Positions 20,316 to 29,899 of a DNA stretch of 64,000 nucleotides are shown here, in pieces (within the stretch, counting starts at the first letter, position 1; every line of letters begins with the position of its first letter). This DNA comes from an uncultured bacterium (GTDB taxonomy: Bacteria > Verrucomicrobiota > Kiritimatiellia > CAIVKH01), in the NCBI GenBank assembly GCA_903906425.1, contig CAIVKH010000193.1, positions 1 through 64,000 of the forward strand. The letters are read 5' to 3'. The position numbers and the translations under genes are program-made. Under the pieces are notes generated by a model. That model was not told where the DNA came from. It saw only the letters and a program-made list of their open reading frames with translations, and did not search any database.

Positions 20316-21011
20316 TCATTCGCTGAATTTGCGCATCCGCTGCTTGGCCATTTCGACGACGAGCTCGGCGATTTCGGGCGTGCTGAGCACGTCCATGTTG
20401 AGAACCGCGGTGTAGTTTGCGGGATCGTTTATATTTTTGTTGAAGAAATCCTTCACGAGGCGCGCGCGCGAAGTTTCAAGTTCGCGCACTTTCTTCAGAG
20501 CAGTGCCGTGATCGAGGCCCAGCAGCGCGGAAAGTTTTTCGACGCGTTTTGCCTCGCTGGCCACAAGCCGGATGTGGACGGCCAGCGGCATGTCCTTGCA
20601 AACATACGCGCCGCCGCGGCCGATGATGATTGTTTTTCCGAGAACGCCGAGCGTGCGGACGACGCCAAAAACTTTTTTGTAGGTGCGGTACTGCCGCGAT
20701 GTGCCGCGAATCATGTCGTAAATGATTTCCTCGATTTCGGAGTGATATTCCTCGGTGATCAAATCCTGCAATGAAGATTCGATCTTCGGATCGTCAACGA
20801 TGAGCTGGCAGAGTTCCTGATCGAAAATTTCCCAGCTCTCCGCGAGTTCCGCGTCGAGTTTCCCGCCGATCTGCCGGACAATTTCCTCGGCGAGTTCCTT
20901 GCTGCCGGAGCCGGCCTGCCGCGAGATGGTGATGAATGGATAACAGCCGAGCGTATCTTCATTTTCGCGACGTTTTTTCAAATATTGTTTGATGAGCGTG
21001 GACGTATTCAT
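20316..21011 (-). CDS. Cytidylate kinase-like family protein
   Basis: FITISRQAGSGSKELAEEIVRQ, IGRGGAYVCKDMPLAVHIRLVA, R-rich LID-like region. Confidence 0.85.
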   Translation of the reverse strand: MNTSTLIKQYLKKRRENEDTLGCYPFITISRQAGSGSKELAEEIVRQIGGKLDAELAESWEIFDQELCQLIVDDPKIESSLQDLITEEYHSEIEEIIYDMIRGTSRQYRTYKKVFGVVRTLGVLGKTIIIGRGGAYVCKDMPLAVHIRLVASEAKRVEKLSALLGLDHGTALKKVRELETSRARLVKDFFNKNINDPANYTAVLNMDVLSTPEIAELVVEMAKQRMRKFSE

Positions 21012-21202
21012 TTTGCCTTTCGCGCCGCCATCCGCACGACGGCGATCACTATTTTTCGATGCTACTGTATAGCCAGCCGACACGAAGCGACGCGACGAAA
21101 TTTTTTGTGAAAAAAATATTTCGAGATTGTTGCATTCGCCACCGCGATGCGGTAGCAAGTCACCCAGCGTGGATCGGCGGTTTCACTCTTCGCTTTCGCC
21201 GG

Positions 21203-21249
21203 TTCCAATGATTGGAAAGTTGCCGCGCGGTGACTTCCAATGATTGGAA
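21203..21249. repeat. Paired palindrome locus 7
   Basis: TTCCAATGATTGGAA 21203-21217 and 21235-21249; 32 bp; between divergent genes. Confidence 0.95.
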
Positions 21250-21308
21250 AAAAGAGGCTCGAAACGGGCCTTTTCCGCCGCATCGCGCGAATAATGAGGT
21301 TTTGTGTC

Positions 21309-22256
21309 ATGGCTTTTTGGGGTTCGAGGCGCGATGATTTTGTGAACCGACGGCGGTCCCCGTCGCGCGACCAGTTGTTGTTGGTGACGGCACGCGTCAA
21401 CGGCGCGCGCCAGGAAAAAATGCGGAAGGCCGGCGCGGTGACGGTGCTGGCCATCGGCCTGGGCGTCGGCTGCTGGGCGGCTGCAATGGGATCGTCGGCG
21501 CTGGCCGCGTGGCTCTTTGCGCAAAACGCGCGATTCACGCTTCGCCATCTCGATTTGCATTCCACGGGACGGCTGAGCTCCGCGCATTTGCAGCACTACG
21601 CAGGCCTGCACGAGGGGCAAAATCTTTTTGCCGTCAGCATGGCCGCGGTGCGGCTGAAACTCGAAACTGTGCCGCTCATCGCCCGCGCCGAAATTGAACG
21701 CAAACTTCCCGACACACTCATCGTAAATGTTCAGGAACGGATCGCCGTCGCGCGGATTTCGCAACCGGGACAGCCGGTGCTGCCGGTGGATCGCGACGGG
21801 CATCTGATGAGTCCGCCCGCATCGCCGCACCTGCCGCTGATTCTCGGCATCGCGGAGCGCGGCCTCGCGCCGGGCGGTGTAATCCAGCAGACCACAGCGC
21901 GCGATGCGCTCGCGCTGCTCGACATTCACGAAAACGCGCACCTGGCCGCGCTCACGCCGATCGTTTCCGTGGACGTGAGCGATCCGGCGCAATTGCTGCT
22001 CACGTTGCAAGACGAGGCAAAAATTCCGATGGCGCGCGATCATCTCGACCGGCGGCTGACCCGCCTTGCAAAGATGATCCAGACCGGTCGCGATGAAGGA
22101 CGCGGTGATTTGCTCTGGGCCGATTTCACCGTGGACCGCAACGAGCCGGCAAAATTTTCCCTGGACCACGGCACGAATGATCCGGCGGCCACGCCCCATC
22201 TCGCACAGCCGCCGGCAGCGCACGCGAATCAACGGTTGAAGGTGCCACATGGATAA
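21309..22256 (+). CDS. ftsQ: FtsQ-like cell division protein (POTRA)
   Basis: Single TM then FTLRHLDLHSTGRLSSAHLQHYAGLHEGQNLFAVSMAAVRLKLETVPLIARAEIERKLPDTLIVNVQERIAVARI; directly before ftsA. Confidence 0.82.
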   Translation: MAFWGSRRDDFVNRRRSPSRDQLLLVTARVNGARQEKMRKAGAVTVLAIGLGVGCWAAAMGSSALAAWLFAQNARFTLRHLDLHSTGRLSSAHLQHYAGLHEGQNLFAVSMAAVRLKLETVPLIARAEIERKLPDTLIVNVQERIAVARISQPGQPVLPVDRDGHLMSPPASPHLPLILGIAERGLAPGGVIQQTTARDALALLDIHENAHLAALTPIVSVDVSDPAQLLLTLQDEAKIPMARDHLDRRLTRLAKMIQTGRDEGRGDLLWADFTVDRNEPAKFSLDHGTNDPAATPHLAQPPAAHANQRLKVPHG

Positions 22257-23442
22257 CACCCCGATTGTTGCCCTCGAAATCGGCACGACGAAAATCCGTG
22301 TGATCGTCGCGGAACCGCGCGATGACGACAACCTCGCTGTGATCGGCATCGGCGAGTGCGCCTCCAGCGGCGTGCGCAAATCCGAAATTGTTCATCTCGA
22401 CAACGCGGTCACATGCGTCCGCTCCGCGATCAACAACGCCGAGGAAAGCAGCGGCGTGACGATCCGCTCCGCCTTTCTGCTGGTTTCCGGCGGCCACATT
22501 CAGAGCAAGATCAACCGCGGAAATATTCCGATGACCGACGGCGGAGAGATCACGCAAGAGGACATCGAGCACGTGACGGCCGCGGCCCGCGCCATCAGCC
22601 TGTCCAGCGAGCGTGAAATTCTTCACACGATCACGCAAAATTTTTACATCGACGACCAGCACGGCGTGATGAATCCGCTCGGCATGGAGGGCACGAAGCT
22701 CGCCGTGGACATGTTGATTCTGCACGGCGTGCGAAGCAGGCTGCGCAATGTCATCAAGGTGGCGCGCGACATTCCGCTGGATGTTCCTGACGTTGCGTTC
22801 GGCGGTCTGTGCGCCGGACTTGCCGTGCTATCGCCGGAGGAAAAACAGAACGGCGCGGTGGTGATTGATCTCGGCGGCGGATCGACAGATTATGTCGCCT
22901 ATGCCGATGGCGCGATTGCCGCGGCCGGATCGTTCGGCGTCGGCGGCGACCACCTCACCAACGACCTCGCGCGCGGCCTGCGGCTCACGCTTGCGCAAGC
23001 CGAGCAATTGAAGGAAGAACACGGCAGCGCCGTGATTGACCGCGGCGCACGCTCGCGGAAAATCAGTCTCGCGGCCGAGGCCGCCGGATCGGAAACGCGT
23101 CACGTCCGACTCGGCGATGTCCATCTCGTAACAAGTGCGCGCATCGAGGAAATTTTTCAGCTTGCGCGCTCGGCACTCGACCAGCAGGACCTGCTGCATC
23201 ATCTCGGCGCGGGCGTGATCCTCACCGGTGGCGGATCGTATCTGCTCAACGGATGCGTGCTCGCATCGAGCGTTTTCGGCCTGCCCTGCGTGATCGGCCG
23301 CCCGCGCGATATCAGCGGCCTGGCTGCGGCGGGTCCGGAATTCGCAGGTCCGCTCGGACTTCTGCGCTATGTCCAGCGCACGGTGCGCCGCGAGCAAAAC
23401 CAGAAATCGCGCTGGCCCTGGACGCGCCTGTTCGGGAGATGA
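22249..23442 (+). CDS. ftsA: Cell division protein FtsA
   Basis: VALEIGTTKIRVIVAE, AVVIDLGGGSTDYVAYADG, GVILTGGGSYLLNGC. Confidence 0.92.
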   Translation: MDNTPIVALEIGTTKIRVIVAEPRDDDNLAVIGIGECASSGVRKSEIVHLDNAVTCVRSAINNAEESSGVTIRSAFLLVSGGHIQSKINRGNIPMTDGGEITQEDIEHVTAAARAISLSSEREILHTITQNFYIDDQHGVMNPLGMEGTKLAVDMLILHGVRSRLRNVIKVARDIPLDVPDVAFGGLCAGLAVLSPEEKQNGAVVIDLGGGSTDYVAYADGAIAAAGSFGVGGDHLTNDLARGLRLTLAQAEQLKEEHGSAVIDRGARSRKISLAAEAAGSETRHVRLGDVHLVTSARIEEIFQLARSALDQQDLLHHLGAGVILTGGGSYLLNGCVLASSVFGLPCVIGRPRDISGLAAAGPEFAGPLGLLRYVQRTVRREQNQKSRWPWTRLFGR

Positions 23443-24677
23443 CTTCGATGGCAACGAACGCAACCACGGATCATCTGCTCAGCGTTTCAAACGTCCGGGC
23501 GCCGTGCCGGATGCTGGTCGTCGGCGTCGGTGATGGCGGTGGCCATTGCGTCATCCGCATGTCCGAAACCTGGCGCAACGGGCCGGACATCGCCTTCATC
23601 AACACGGACGTCAAGGCGCTCTCCGCGTGTCCCGTCGGCCGGTGCATTCCCATCGGCAAGACGACCGCGCACGGTCTCGGCACCGCCGGCGACGCGACGA
23701 TGGGCCGGCTTGCCGCCGAGGAAAACATCGAGGAAATCCAAGAGCTTCTGAGCCAGTACGATTTCGTTTTCATGGTCGGCGGGCTGGGCGGCGGAACCGC
23801 CGGCGGCACGATGCCGCTCATCGCGCAGATTGCGGGCAAGGCCGGCATCATCACGCTTTGTTTCGTGACCATGCCGTTCAAATTCGAAGGCGACCGCAAA
23901 CGGCTCAGCGCCGAGGAAGCCCTGCGCGTTTTGCGCCAGGCAGCCGACACGGTCGTATGCCTTCCGAACGACCGGCTCCAGGAACTGGCCGATCCAAACC
24001 TGCCGGTCGAATCCGCGTTTCGCATCACCGACGAAATCGTCGCCGCTGGCGTCCACGCGATGTGGCGGCTGCTGACGCAGGACGGCGTCATCAATTTGAA
24101 TTTCGCCGACGTGCGCGAACTCTTCGAGCGCAGCGGCGGCACCTGCGGCTACGGCTACGCCGAAGGTCGCGGCCCGGCGCGCGCGACCGACGCGCTGCAG
24201 GCGCTGCTCGACAGCCCGCTGCTCGCGAAGGGGCGGCAGATTTCCGAGGCGCTCGGCGTGCTTGTCAGCATCACCGGCGGCCCCGATCTTACGCTCGCCG
24301 AAGTCCAGGGCATCATGGGCCAGATCCAGGCGATGACTCGCACGAACGCCAAATTCTTTTTCGGCGCGCTCGTTGACCCCGCGTGGCGCGACCGTATTTC
24401 CATCACTGTGCTGGTCACCGAGCACTGGCTCGAAGACCGCGAAGGAAAAATTCCCGCGCGCGACACCGCGCACGATCTCATCACAAATGTTCGTCCCGAC
24501 TCCGCCGAAGCCGCCGACACCGCGACCGGCAATACGGACATCGAGCAGACGGAAATTCCCTTCGAAGCGGCAGGCAAGGGCCGCTTCGAAAAAGTCGAAC
24601 CGACTTTTTATCGCGGCCAGGACCTCGACATCCCGACCTACATCCGCCGCGGCCTCAACCTCTCCTTCGAGCACTAA
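23439..24677 (+). CDS. ftsZ: Divergent FtsZ
   Basis: MLVVGVGDGGGHCVIRM, FINTDVKAL, MVGGLGGGTAGGTMPLIAQIA, VINLNFADVREL, C-terminal DLDIPTYIRRGLNLSFEH; ATGA overlap with ftsA. Confidence 0.88.
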   Translation: MTSMATNATTDHLLSVSNVRAPCRMLVVGVGDGGGHCVIRMSETWRNGPDIAFINTDVKALSACPVGRCIPIGKTTAHGLGTAGDATMGRLAAEENIEEIQELLSQYDFVFMVGGLGGGTAGGTMPLIAQIAGKAGIITLCFVTMPFKFEGDRKRLSAEEALRVLRQAADTVVCLPNDRLQELADPNLPVESAFRITDEIVAAGVHAMWRLLTQDGVINLNFADVRELFERSGGTCGYGYAEGRGPARATDALQALLDSPLLAKGRQISEALGVLVSITGGPDLTLAEVQGIMGQIQAMTRTNAKFFFGALVDPAWRDRISITVLVTEHWLEDREGKIPARDTAHDLITNVRPDSAEAADTATGNTDIEQTEIPFEAAGKGRFEKVEPTFYRGQDLDIPTYIRRGLNLSFEH

Positions 24678-24696
24678 AAATTCCGCCCACGCATTT

Positions 24697-24743
24697 TGCC
24701 AATCATTGGAAATTTGCGCCTTCGCGACTTCCAATGATTGGCA
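24697..24743. repeat. Paired palindrome locus 8 (complementary arm changes)
   Basis: TGCCAATCATTGGAA 24697-24711; TTCCAATGATTGGCA 24729-24743; exact reverse complements; 32 bp. Confidence 0.93.
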
Positions 24744-24831
24744 ATTTTTGAGAACGATTTTCTTCACGCGACGTGCGGACCGGAAACAAAGCGCTGGTCT
24801 TCGCGGCGGGGCGCTGACATTTTCGCATGCG

Positions 24832-25815
24832 ATGAAACACGAACTCGCCGATTTTTCCGCGCTCACGCCGGACATGGTCCTGCAACTCATCGAGTCGGCG
24901 CTCGGCGTGCGCTGCTCGAACCTCTGCCGGACGCTGACCAGCTACATCAACCGCGTCTATGACGTGAAGCTCGACGACGAGTCGTGGGTCGTCGCGAAAT
25001 TTTATCGGCCCGGCCGCTGGAATCGCGATGCGTTGCAGGACGAGCAGGATTTTCTGACCGAGCTTGCCGCCGCGGAACTGCCGGTCATCGCGCCGATCAG
25101 GAATGCGAGTGGCGCGACGCTTCACGAACACGAAGGACTTTTCTTTGCGATCTTCCCGAAGAAGGGCGGACGCCCGGTCGATGAATTCAACGATGACAAT
25201 TGGAAGGAATTTGGCCGGCTCATGGCGCGCGTCCACAACGTCGGCGCGCAACATGCGCCGCGCAACCGCATCGTCATCGATCCGCGAAAATCAACGCAGG
25301 AACATCTCCAGGCGATCCTCGCGCTGGAATTTTCATCCGCAGGGCTGCGCCGCGAATTCGAGCAGACCGTCAACGAACTCGTGACGCAGATCGCGCCGAT
25401 GTTCGACGATGCCGCGATGCTGCGCATCCACGGCGACAGCCACGCCGCGAACATTCTCCAGCGCCCCGGCGAATCCATGTTCCTGATAGATTTCGACGAC
25501 ATGGCGCTCGGCCCGCCGGTGCAGGATTTATGGATGATGCTGCCCGGCCACCGGCGCGATTCGTCACGCGAGCTTGACCTGCTGCTCGACGGCTACGAAA
25601 CCTTCCGCGAATTCGATTATCCAACGCTGCGCCTGATCGAACCGCTGCGCGCGATGCGGTTCATCCATTTCATGGCGTGGTGCGCGCGGCAGAAAGCCGA
25701 CGGCGGTTTCGCGCGTCTCTCGCCCGACTGGGGCAGCGCCTCCTATTGGAAGCAGGAAATCCACGACCTGCGAAAACAGATGCAGGAGATCGCCGACCAC
25801 GAGAGCGGGCATTGA
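24832..25815 (+). CDS. srkA: SrkA/RdoA-like protein kinase
   Basis: YINRVYDVKLDDESWVVAKFYRPGRW, LRIHGDSHAANILQ, FLIDFDDMALGPPVQDLWMMLPG. Confidence 0.88.
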   Translation: MKHELADFSALTPDMVLQLIESALGVRCSNLCRTLTSYINRVYDVKLDDESWVVAKFYRPGRWNRDALQDEQDFLTELAAAELPVIAPIRNASGATLHEHEGLFFAIFPKKGGRPVDEFNDDNWKEFGRLMARVHNVGAQHAPRNRIVIDPRKSTQEHLQAILALEFSSAGLRREFEQTVNELVTQIAPMFDDAAMLRIHGDSHAANILQRPGESMFLIDFDDMALGPPVQDLWMMLPGHRRDSSRELDLLLDGYETFREFDYPTLRLIEPLRAMRFIHFMAWCARQKADGGFARLSPDWGSASYWKQEIHDLRKQMQEIADHESGH

Positions 25816-25877
25816 GCCATCGCGGAGACGCAGACTCGACGCGCGGACGTCAGCCGCTATGATTCGCGCCAATTTCC

Positions 25878-26612
25878 ATGCATACGACTTTTCATGTTGG
25901 CAGCAGCGGCGGCTTCGGCGGCCTCCCGATTCTGATCTTCATCGTGGTCGCGGCGCTGATCGTCGTCGGCGCGATTTACAGTTGGATCAATGCGAAGAAG
26001 CGACGCGAAGCGCTCGCGGCGTGGGCCGCGTCGAAGGGGTTGTCGTTTTCCGAAGGCCGCGACGGCGGCTATGAATATTCCTTCCCCGAATTCAAGGTGC
26101 TGAAAGCCGGCGAGAGCGACCGCTACGCCTACAACATCATCTCCGGCAGCTATCGCAACCGCGAACTGCGCGCCTTCGATTACCACTACATCACGACCAG
26201 CACTGACGACAAAGGCAACCGAACGACGACTCACCACACGTTCTCCGCGGTCATCATTGCCAGCACAATTCCGCTGAAGCCGCTGCACATCCGTCCCGAA
26301 GGATTCTTCGACAAGATTGGCGCGGTGTTCGGCTTCGAGGACATCAACTTCGAGTCGGCCGAATTCAGCCGCAAATACAAAGTCACCGCGCCCGACCGCA
26401 AATGGGCCTACGACGTTTTGCACGCGCGCGCCATCGAATATCTCCTGAAGCTCCCGCCCTTCTCGATGCAGCTCGACAGCCGCAACGTCATTTTCTGGAA
26501 CAACAAAAACTGGGACGTTCCGCAATTCGAATCCGCGATGAACATCGTCAACGACCTGCTCGAAATGCTGCCCGAATATGTGAAGGAACAACAACTGGGA
26601 ACCACGCCATGA
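25878..26612 (+). CDS. Membrane-anchored hypothetical protein upstream of lemA
   Basis: TM LPILIFIVVAALIVVGAIYSWI; ATGA overlap with lemA. Confidence 0.65.
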   Translation: MHTTFHVGSSGGFGGLPILIFIVVAALIVVGAIYSWINAKKRREALAAWAASKGLSFSEGRDGGYEYSFPEFKVLKAGESDRYAYNIISGSYRNRELRAFDYHYITTSTDDKGNRTTTHHTFSAVIIASTIPLKPLHIRPEGFFDKIGAVFGFEDINFESAEFSRKYKVTAPDRKWAYDVLHARAIEYLLKLPPFSMQLDSRNVIFWNNKNWDVPQFESAMNIVNDLLEMLPEYVKEQQLGTTP

Positions 26613-27187
26613 ACAACATGCCAGTGAACAATGTGCCGCTGATCATCATCGCGGTCGTATTCCTCTTCCTCATCATCTGGTTCTTCGGCACCTACAACGG
26701 CCTCGTCCGCCTCCGCAACTACGTCCGCGAATCCTGGGCCCAGATCGACACCGAGCTCAAGCGCCGCTACGACCTGATCCCCAACCTCGTCGAAACCGTC
26801 AAAGGCTACGCCACCCACGAACGCCAGGTCTTCGAAGCCGTCACCGAGGCCCGCAACCGCGCCGTCGCCTCCACCGGATCGCCCGCCTCGCAGGCCGCCG
26901 ACGAAAACACGCTCGTGCGTTCCATGCGCAGCCTCTTCGCCGTCGCCGAAAACTATCCCGACCTCAAAGCCAACAAAAATTTCCTCAAACTCCAGCAGGA
27001 ACTCATCAACACCGAAGATCGCATCCAGGCCGCGCGCCGCTTCTTCAACGCCAACGTCCGCGACTTCAACAACCGCACCGAAATGTTCCCCTCCAGCATC
27101 ATCGCCGGCATGTTCGGTTTCAAACGCGAGGAATTTTTCGAAGTCGAGGAAGTCGTCGTCCGCGCCGCCCCCGTCGTAAAAATCTGA
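26609..27187 (+). CDS. lemA: LemA family protein
   Basis: YNGLVRLRNYVRESWAQIDTELKRRYDLIPNLVETVKGYATHE. Confidence 0.93.
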   Translation: MNNMPVNNVPLIIIAVVFLFLIIWFFGTYNGLVRLRNYVRESWAQIDTELKRRYDLIPNLVETVKGYATHERQVFEAVTEARNRAVASTGSPASQAADENTLVRSMRSLFAVAENYPDLKANKNFLKLQQELINTEDRIQAARRFFNANVRDFNNRTEMFPSSIIAGMFGFKREEFFEVEEVVVRAAPVVKI

Positions 27188-27248
27188 CCACCCGCCCCAC
27201 CCCGCCGCCCGGCGTGGAAACCTTCTGGATGCGCGGCCACGATGGAAT

Positions 27249-27327
27249 TTCCAATCATTGGAACTTTGCGTCGGGTATTTTTCCAATGATTGGAAAAGAC
27301 GGCCGCGCCAACTTCCAATGATTGGAA
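27249..27327. repeat. Palindrome locus 9: three units
   Basis: TTCCAATCATTGGAA 27249-27263; TTCCAATGATTGGAA 27281-27295 and 27313-27327; 32 + 32 bp. Confidence 0.97.
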
Positions 27328-27414
27328 ATTTTCGCGCGCGGCAGAACCGCGGCACGTGTTGAAATGTTGCGCGCCTCTGACGAGGCGCATATTCTGAACG
27401 ACAAGTTTTTCGTC

Positions 27415-29853
27415 ATGGAATTTCGATTTTCAACCGGTTCGAGTTTTGCGGGCTACACGCTCGACGCGCCGCTGGGCGCGGGCTGCGCGGGCGAAACGTA
27501 TCGCGCGCGCCGGGCCGGGGCGCACGTCAACGTCGCGCTGAAAATCGCGTGGCCCCATCTGGCGGCCGGGCCCGGCTTCGCGTTCGCGATGCAACGGCAA
27601 ATCCGCATTCTTCAAAAAATCCGGGGCGCCCGCCTCGCGATCATCATGGACACCGGCATCAGCAAGGGCCTGCCGTTCATCGCGTCGGAATTCATCACCG
27701 GGCCGGGTGGAATCCCGCTGTCGCTGCGCGATGTCCAGGCTGAAGTTCTCGGCAAGGACCGGCAGCTTGACGAAGACATCGTCTTCAAAATCGGGAAGAG
27801 CCTCGCCGACAAACTGGGCGCGATTCACGCGTTTCGCGACGCGAAGGAATGCCCGGATGGAATCGCGCTCGGCGATCTTCGACCCACGAACGTTCTCTTC
27901 GATGCGGACAAACGAATTCACCTGTGCGATGCGGGATTCGGCGTGCTCGCGCTCGGCGTCGCGCGAGCCGCGGATTGCGCCGCGCCCGCCGTCGAAACGT
28001 GCGGCATCAGCCCGGAGGTACTCGCCGGCGGAAAGCCGACGGTCCGGTCCGATGTCTATTCGTTCGGCGCGCTGCTTTACGAATTGCTCACGGGGCAGAA
28101 ATATTCGGCCGATGCCAAGCCCTGCGCCGAAATCCGTAAAAGCATCCGCCCGGGCTGGGCTGCCGTGCTCAGCCGCTGCCTCGCGAAAAATCCGGACGAG
28201 CGGTTTGCCGACACGGCGTCGCTGAAAACTTTCATCGAGAATGTCGAACAAACGCCGCGACCCACCATCGCCATTTCCGAAGATCGCGTTGTCCCGGCCG
28301 TCGCGGCCACGCAAGAAAAGCAGGCGGTTCCGGCGCCGGTCGCGACGCCAGTGATTCCGCAGTCGCTCACCGCCGATTTGCCGAAGACAACTTCCGTACC
28401 GAAAGAATCGGCCGTGGCTTGGAAATCTCCACCTGCGGTGAGGTCGGCGAAACTCAAGACGGGTGGGCCGAAACTGCCGCCGCCAAAATCTCCGCCGCCG
28501 AAGATTGCCCCGGTGAAAACAGATCTGAAGCCGCCCGTCGCGAAGGCGGCAGAGACCGGCATCGTTGCGGCTCCAGTGACGGCAACCCCTGCAGGGCCGC
28601 CGGTGGCTGCAAAACGGAAATATATTCTGCCGATGATCACGTCCGGCATTCTGATTGTCGCGATCATCGTGCTTCTGGTCATCGCACATTTCTCGAGAAA
28701 AGATAAAGGCCGGACAGCCGCGCAATTTCCCGCGCCCACAGCTGCTGCCGCTCCAGCGCAACGCGTGGCACCGGTGCAAACCATCACGCCGCAGGCGCAG
28801 CCACAAGGATTATCGCCGGTTGCCGATGCCGACTCGGCGGCGCAATCCGCCGCAGCCGCAGCTGCGAAACCCACCCCACCTGAATCGCAAACCGCGCCGC
28901 AGCCCGTCGCGCCACAGGCAGCGGCGAAATCCACTGTCGCAGCTGCGGCTCCAGCGGAAGAAAAACCGTGGAAGGTCGCCGACCTTGGCATCACGATGAA
29001 GTGGATTCCGCCAGGCAAGGCGCTTGTCGGCAGCGAAGCCGAAGAGCGGACCGCCGCAGGAAAATTCATGCCGACAAAAGAGGAGCACGTTCTGACCTAT
29101 GAAGACGTGAAGGAGGAAAACATCGCGGCAGGTTTCTGGCTTGGCGAAACCGAGGTGACCATCGGCCAGTGGAAACAATTCATCGCCGCGAACAAGGGCT
29201 ATAAGACAGCGGTCGAGAAAAAAGGCGGCGCGCTTTCGATCAAGGCCGACGGCTCGCTCGCTGTGACGCCCGGAACGAACTGGCGTTTGCCGATCCCCGG
29301 CGAAAGTCCCGCCGACGATCATCCTGTCACCTGCGTCTCGCCTGCCGACGCCGAGGCGTTCTGCGCGTGGCTCACAAAACGCGAACGCGAGGCCGGCCTG
29401 TTGTCCGAGGTTTTTGCTTTCCGGCTGCCCACCGAACTCGAATGGGACTACGCCTGCCGCGGCGGCGCAACCTCGCGCACCGCGTTCTGGTGGGGCGCCG
29501 ATCCCGCGGGCGGCGAGGGCCGGCTCAACGCGGCCGGCAGCGAGTTCGCGGAGAAATTCTCCGCGACAAAACCGTATTCATTTGCGTGGAACGATTCCTT
29601 CGTCCATGCCTCGCCTGTTGGTTCCTTCGGCGAAAAGGGCCGGAACGGATTCGGCCTTTCCGACATGCTCGGCAACGTCTGGGAATGCGTCACCAAACCG
29701 TTCGTTTCGAAATACACCTATGCCTGGCGCGGCGGCTCCTTCGCCGACGGCCCCGGCATTGTCCGTTGCGCCAGCGCGCGCCACCGCTACACCGAGAGTC
29801 CCTCCTGCACCGCCGGCTTCCGCCTCTGCTTCGCGCGCACCAACGCACAGTGA
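27415..29853 (+). CDS. Ser/Thr kinase-like protein with TM segment and C-terminal SUMF1/FGE-sulfatase domain
   Basis: LGAGCAGETYRAR, ALKIAW, LGDLRPTNVLFD, RSDVYSFGALLYELLTG; TM YILPMITSGILIVAIIVLLVIAHF; C-terminal WIPPGKALVGSE, LPTELEWDYACRGG, GNVWECV, WRGGSF. Confidence 0.85.
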   Translation: MEFRFSTGSSFAGYTLDAPLGAGCAGETYRARRAGAHVNVALKIAWPHLAAGPGFAFAMQRQIRILQKIRGARLAIIMDTGISKGLPFIASEFITGPGGIPLSLRDVQAEVLGKDRQLDEDIVFKIGKSLADKLGAIHAFRDAKECPDGIALGDLRPTNVLFDADKRIHLCDAGFGVLALGVARAADCAAPAVETCGISPEVLAGGKPTVRSDVYSFGALLYELLTGQKYSADAKPCAEIRKSIRPGWAAVLSRCLAKNPDERFADTASLKTFIENVEQTPRPTIAISEDRVVPAVAATQEKQAVPAPVATPVIPQSLTADLPKTTSVPKESAVAWKSPPAVRSAKLKTGGPKLPPPKSPPPKIAPVKTDLKPPVAKAAETGIVAAPVTATPAGPPVAAKRKYILPMITSGILIVAIIVLLVIAHFSRKDKGRTAAQFPAPTAAAAPAQRVAPVQTITPQAQPQGLSPVADADSAAQSAAAAAAKPTPPESQTAPQPVAPQAAAKSTVAAAAPAEEKPWKVADLGITMKWIPPGKALVGSEAEERTAAGKFMPTKEEHVLTYEDVKEENIAAGFWLGETEVTIGQWKQFIAANKGYKTAVEKKGGALSIKADGSLAVTPGTNWRLPIPGESPADDHPVTCVSPADAEAFCAWLTKREREAGLLSEVFAFRLPTELEWDYACRGGATSRTAFWWGADPAGGEGRLNAAGSEFAEKFSATKPYSFAWNDSFVHASPVGSFGEKGRNGFGLSDMLGNVWECVTKPFVSKYTYAWRGGSFADGPGIVRCASARHRYTESPSCTAGFRLCFARTNAQ

Positions 29854-29899
29854 TTTCAGATCGGCCGCCGCCCGCTGAATCGCCGGGCGAATCGGGAAC

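Noticed and set aside
27249-27327. Palindrome triplet as a miniature CRISPR array
   Set aside because: Repeat is only 15 bp and fully palindromic, spacers 17 bp, elements dispersed at 17 loci, no cas genes in the window.
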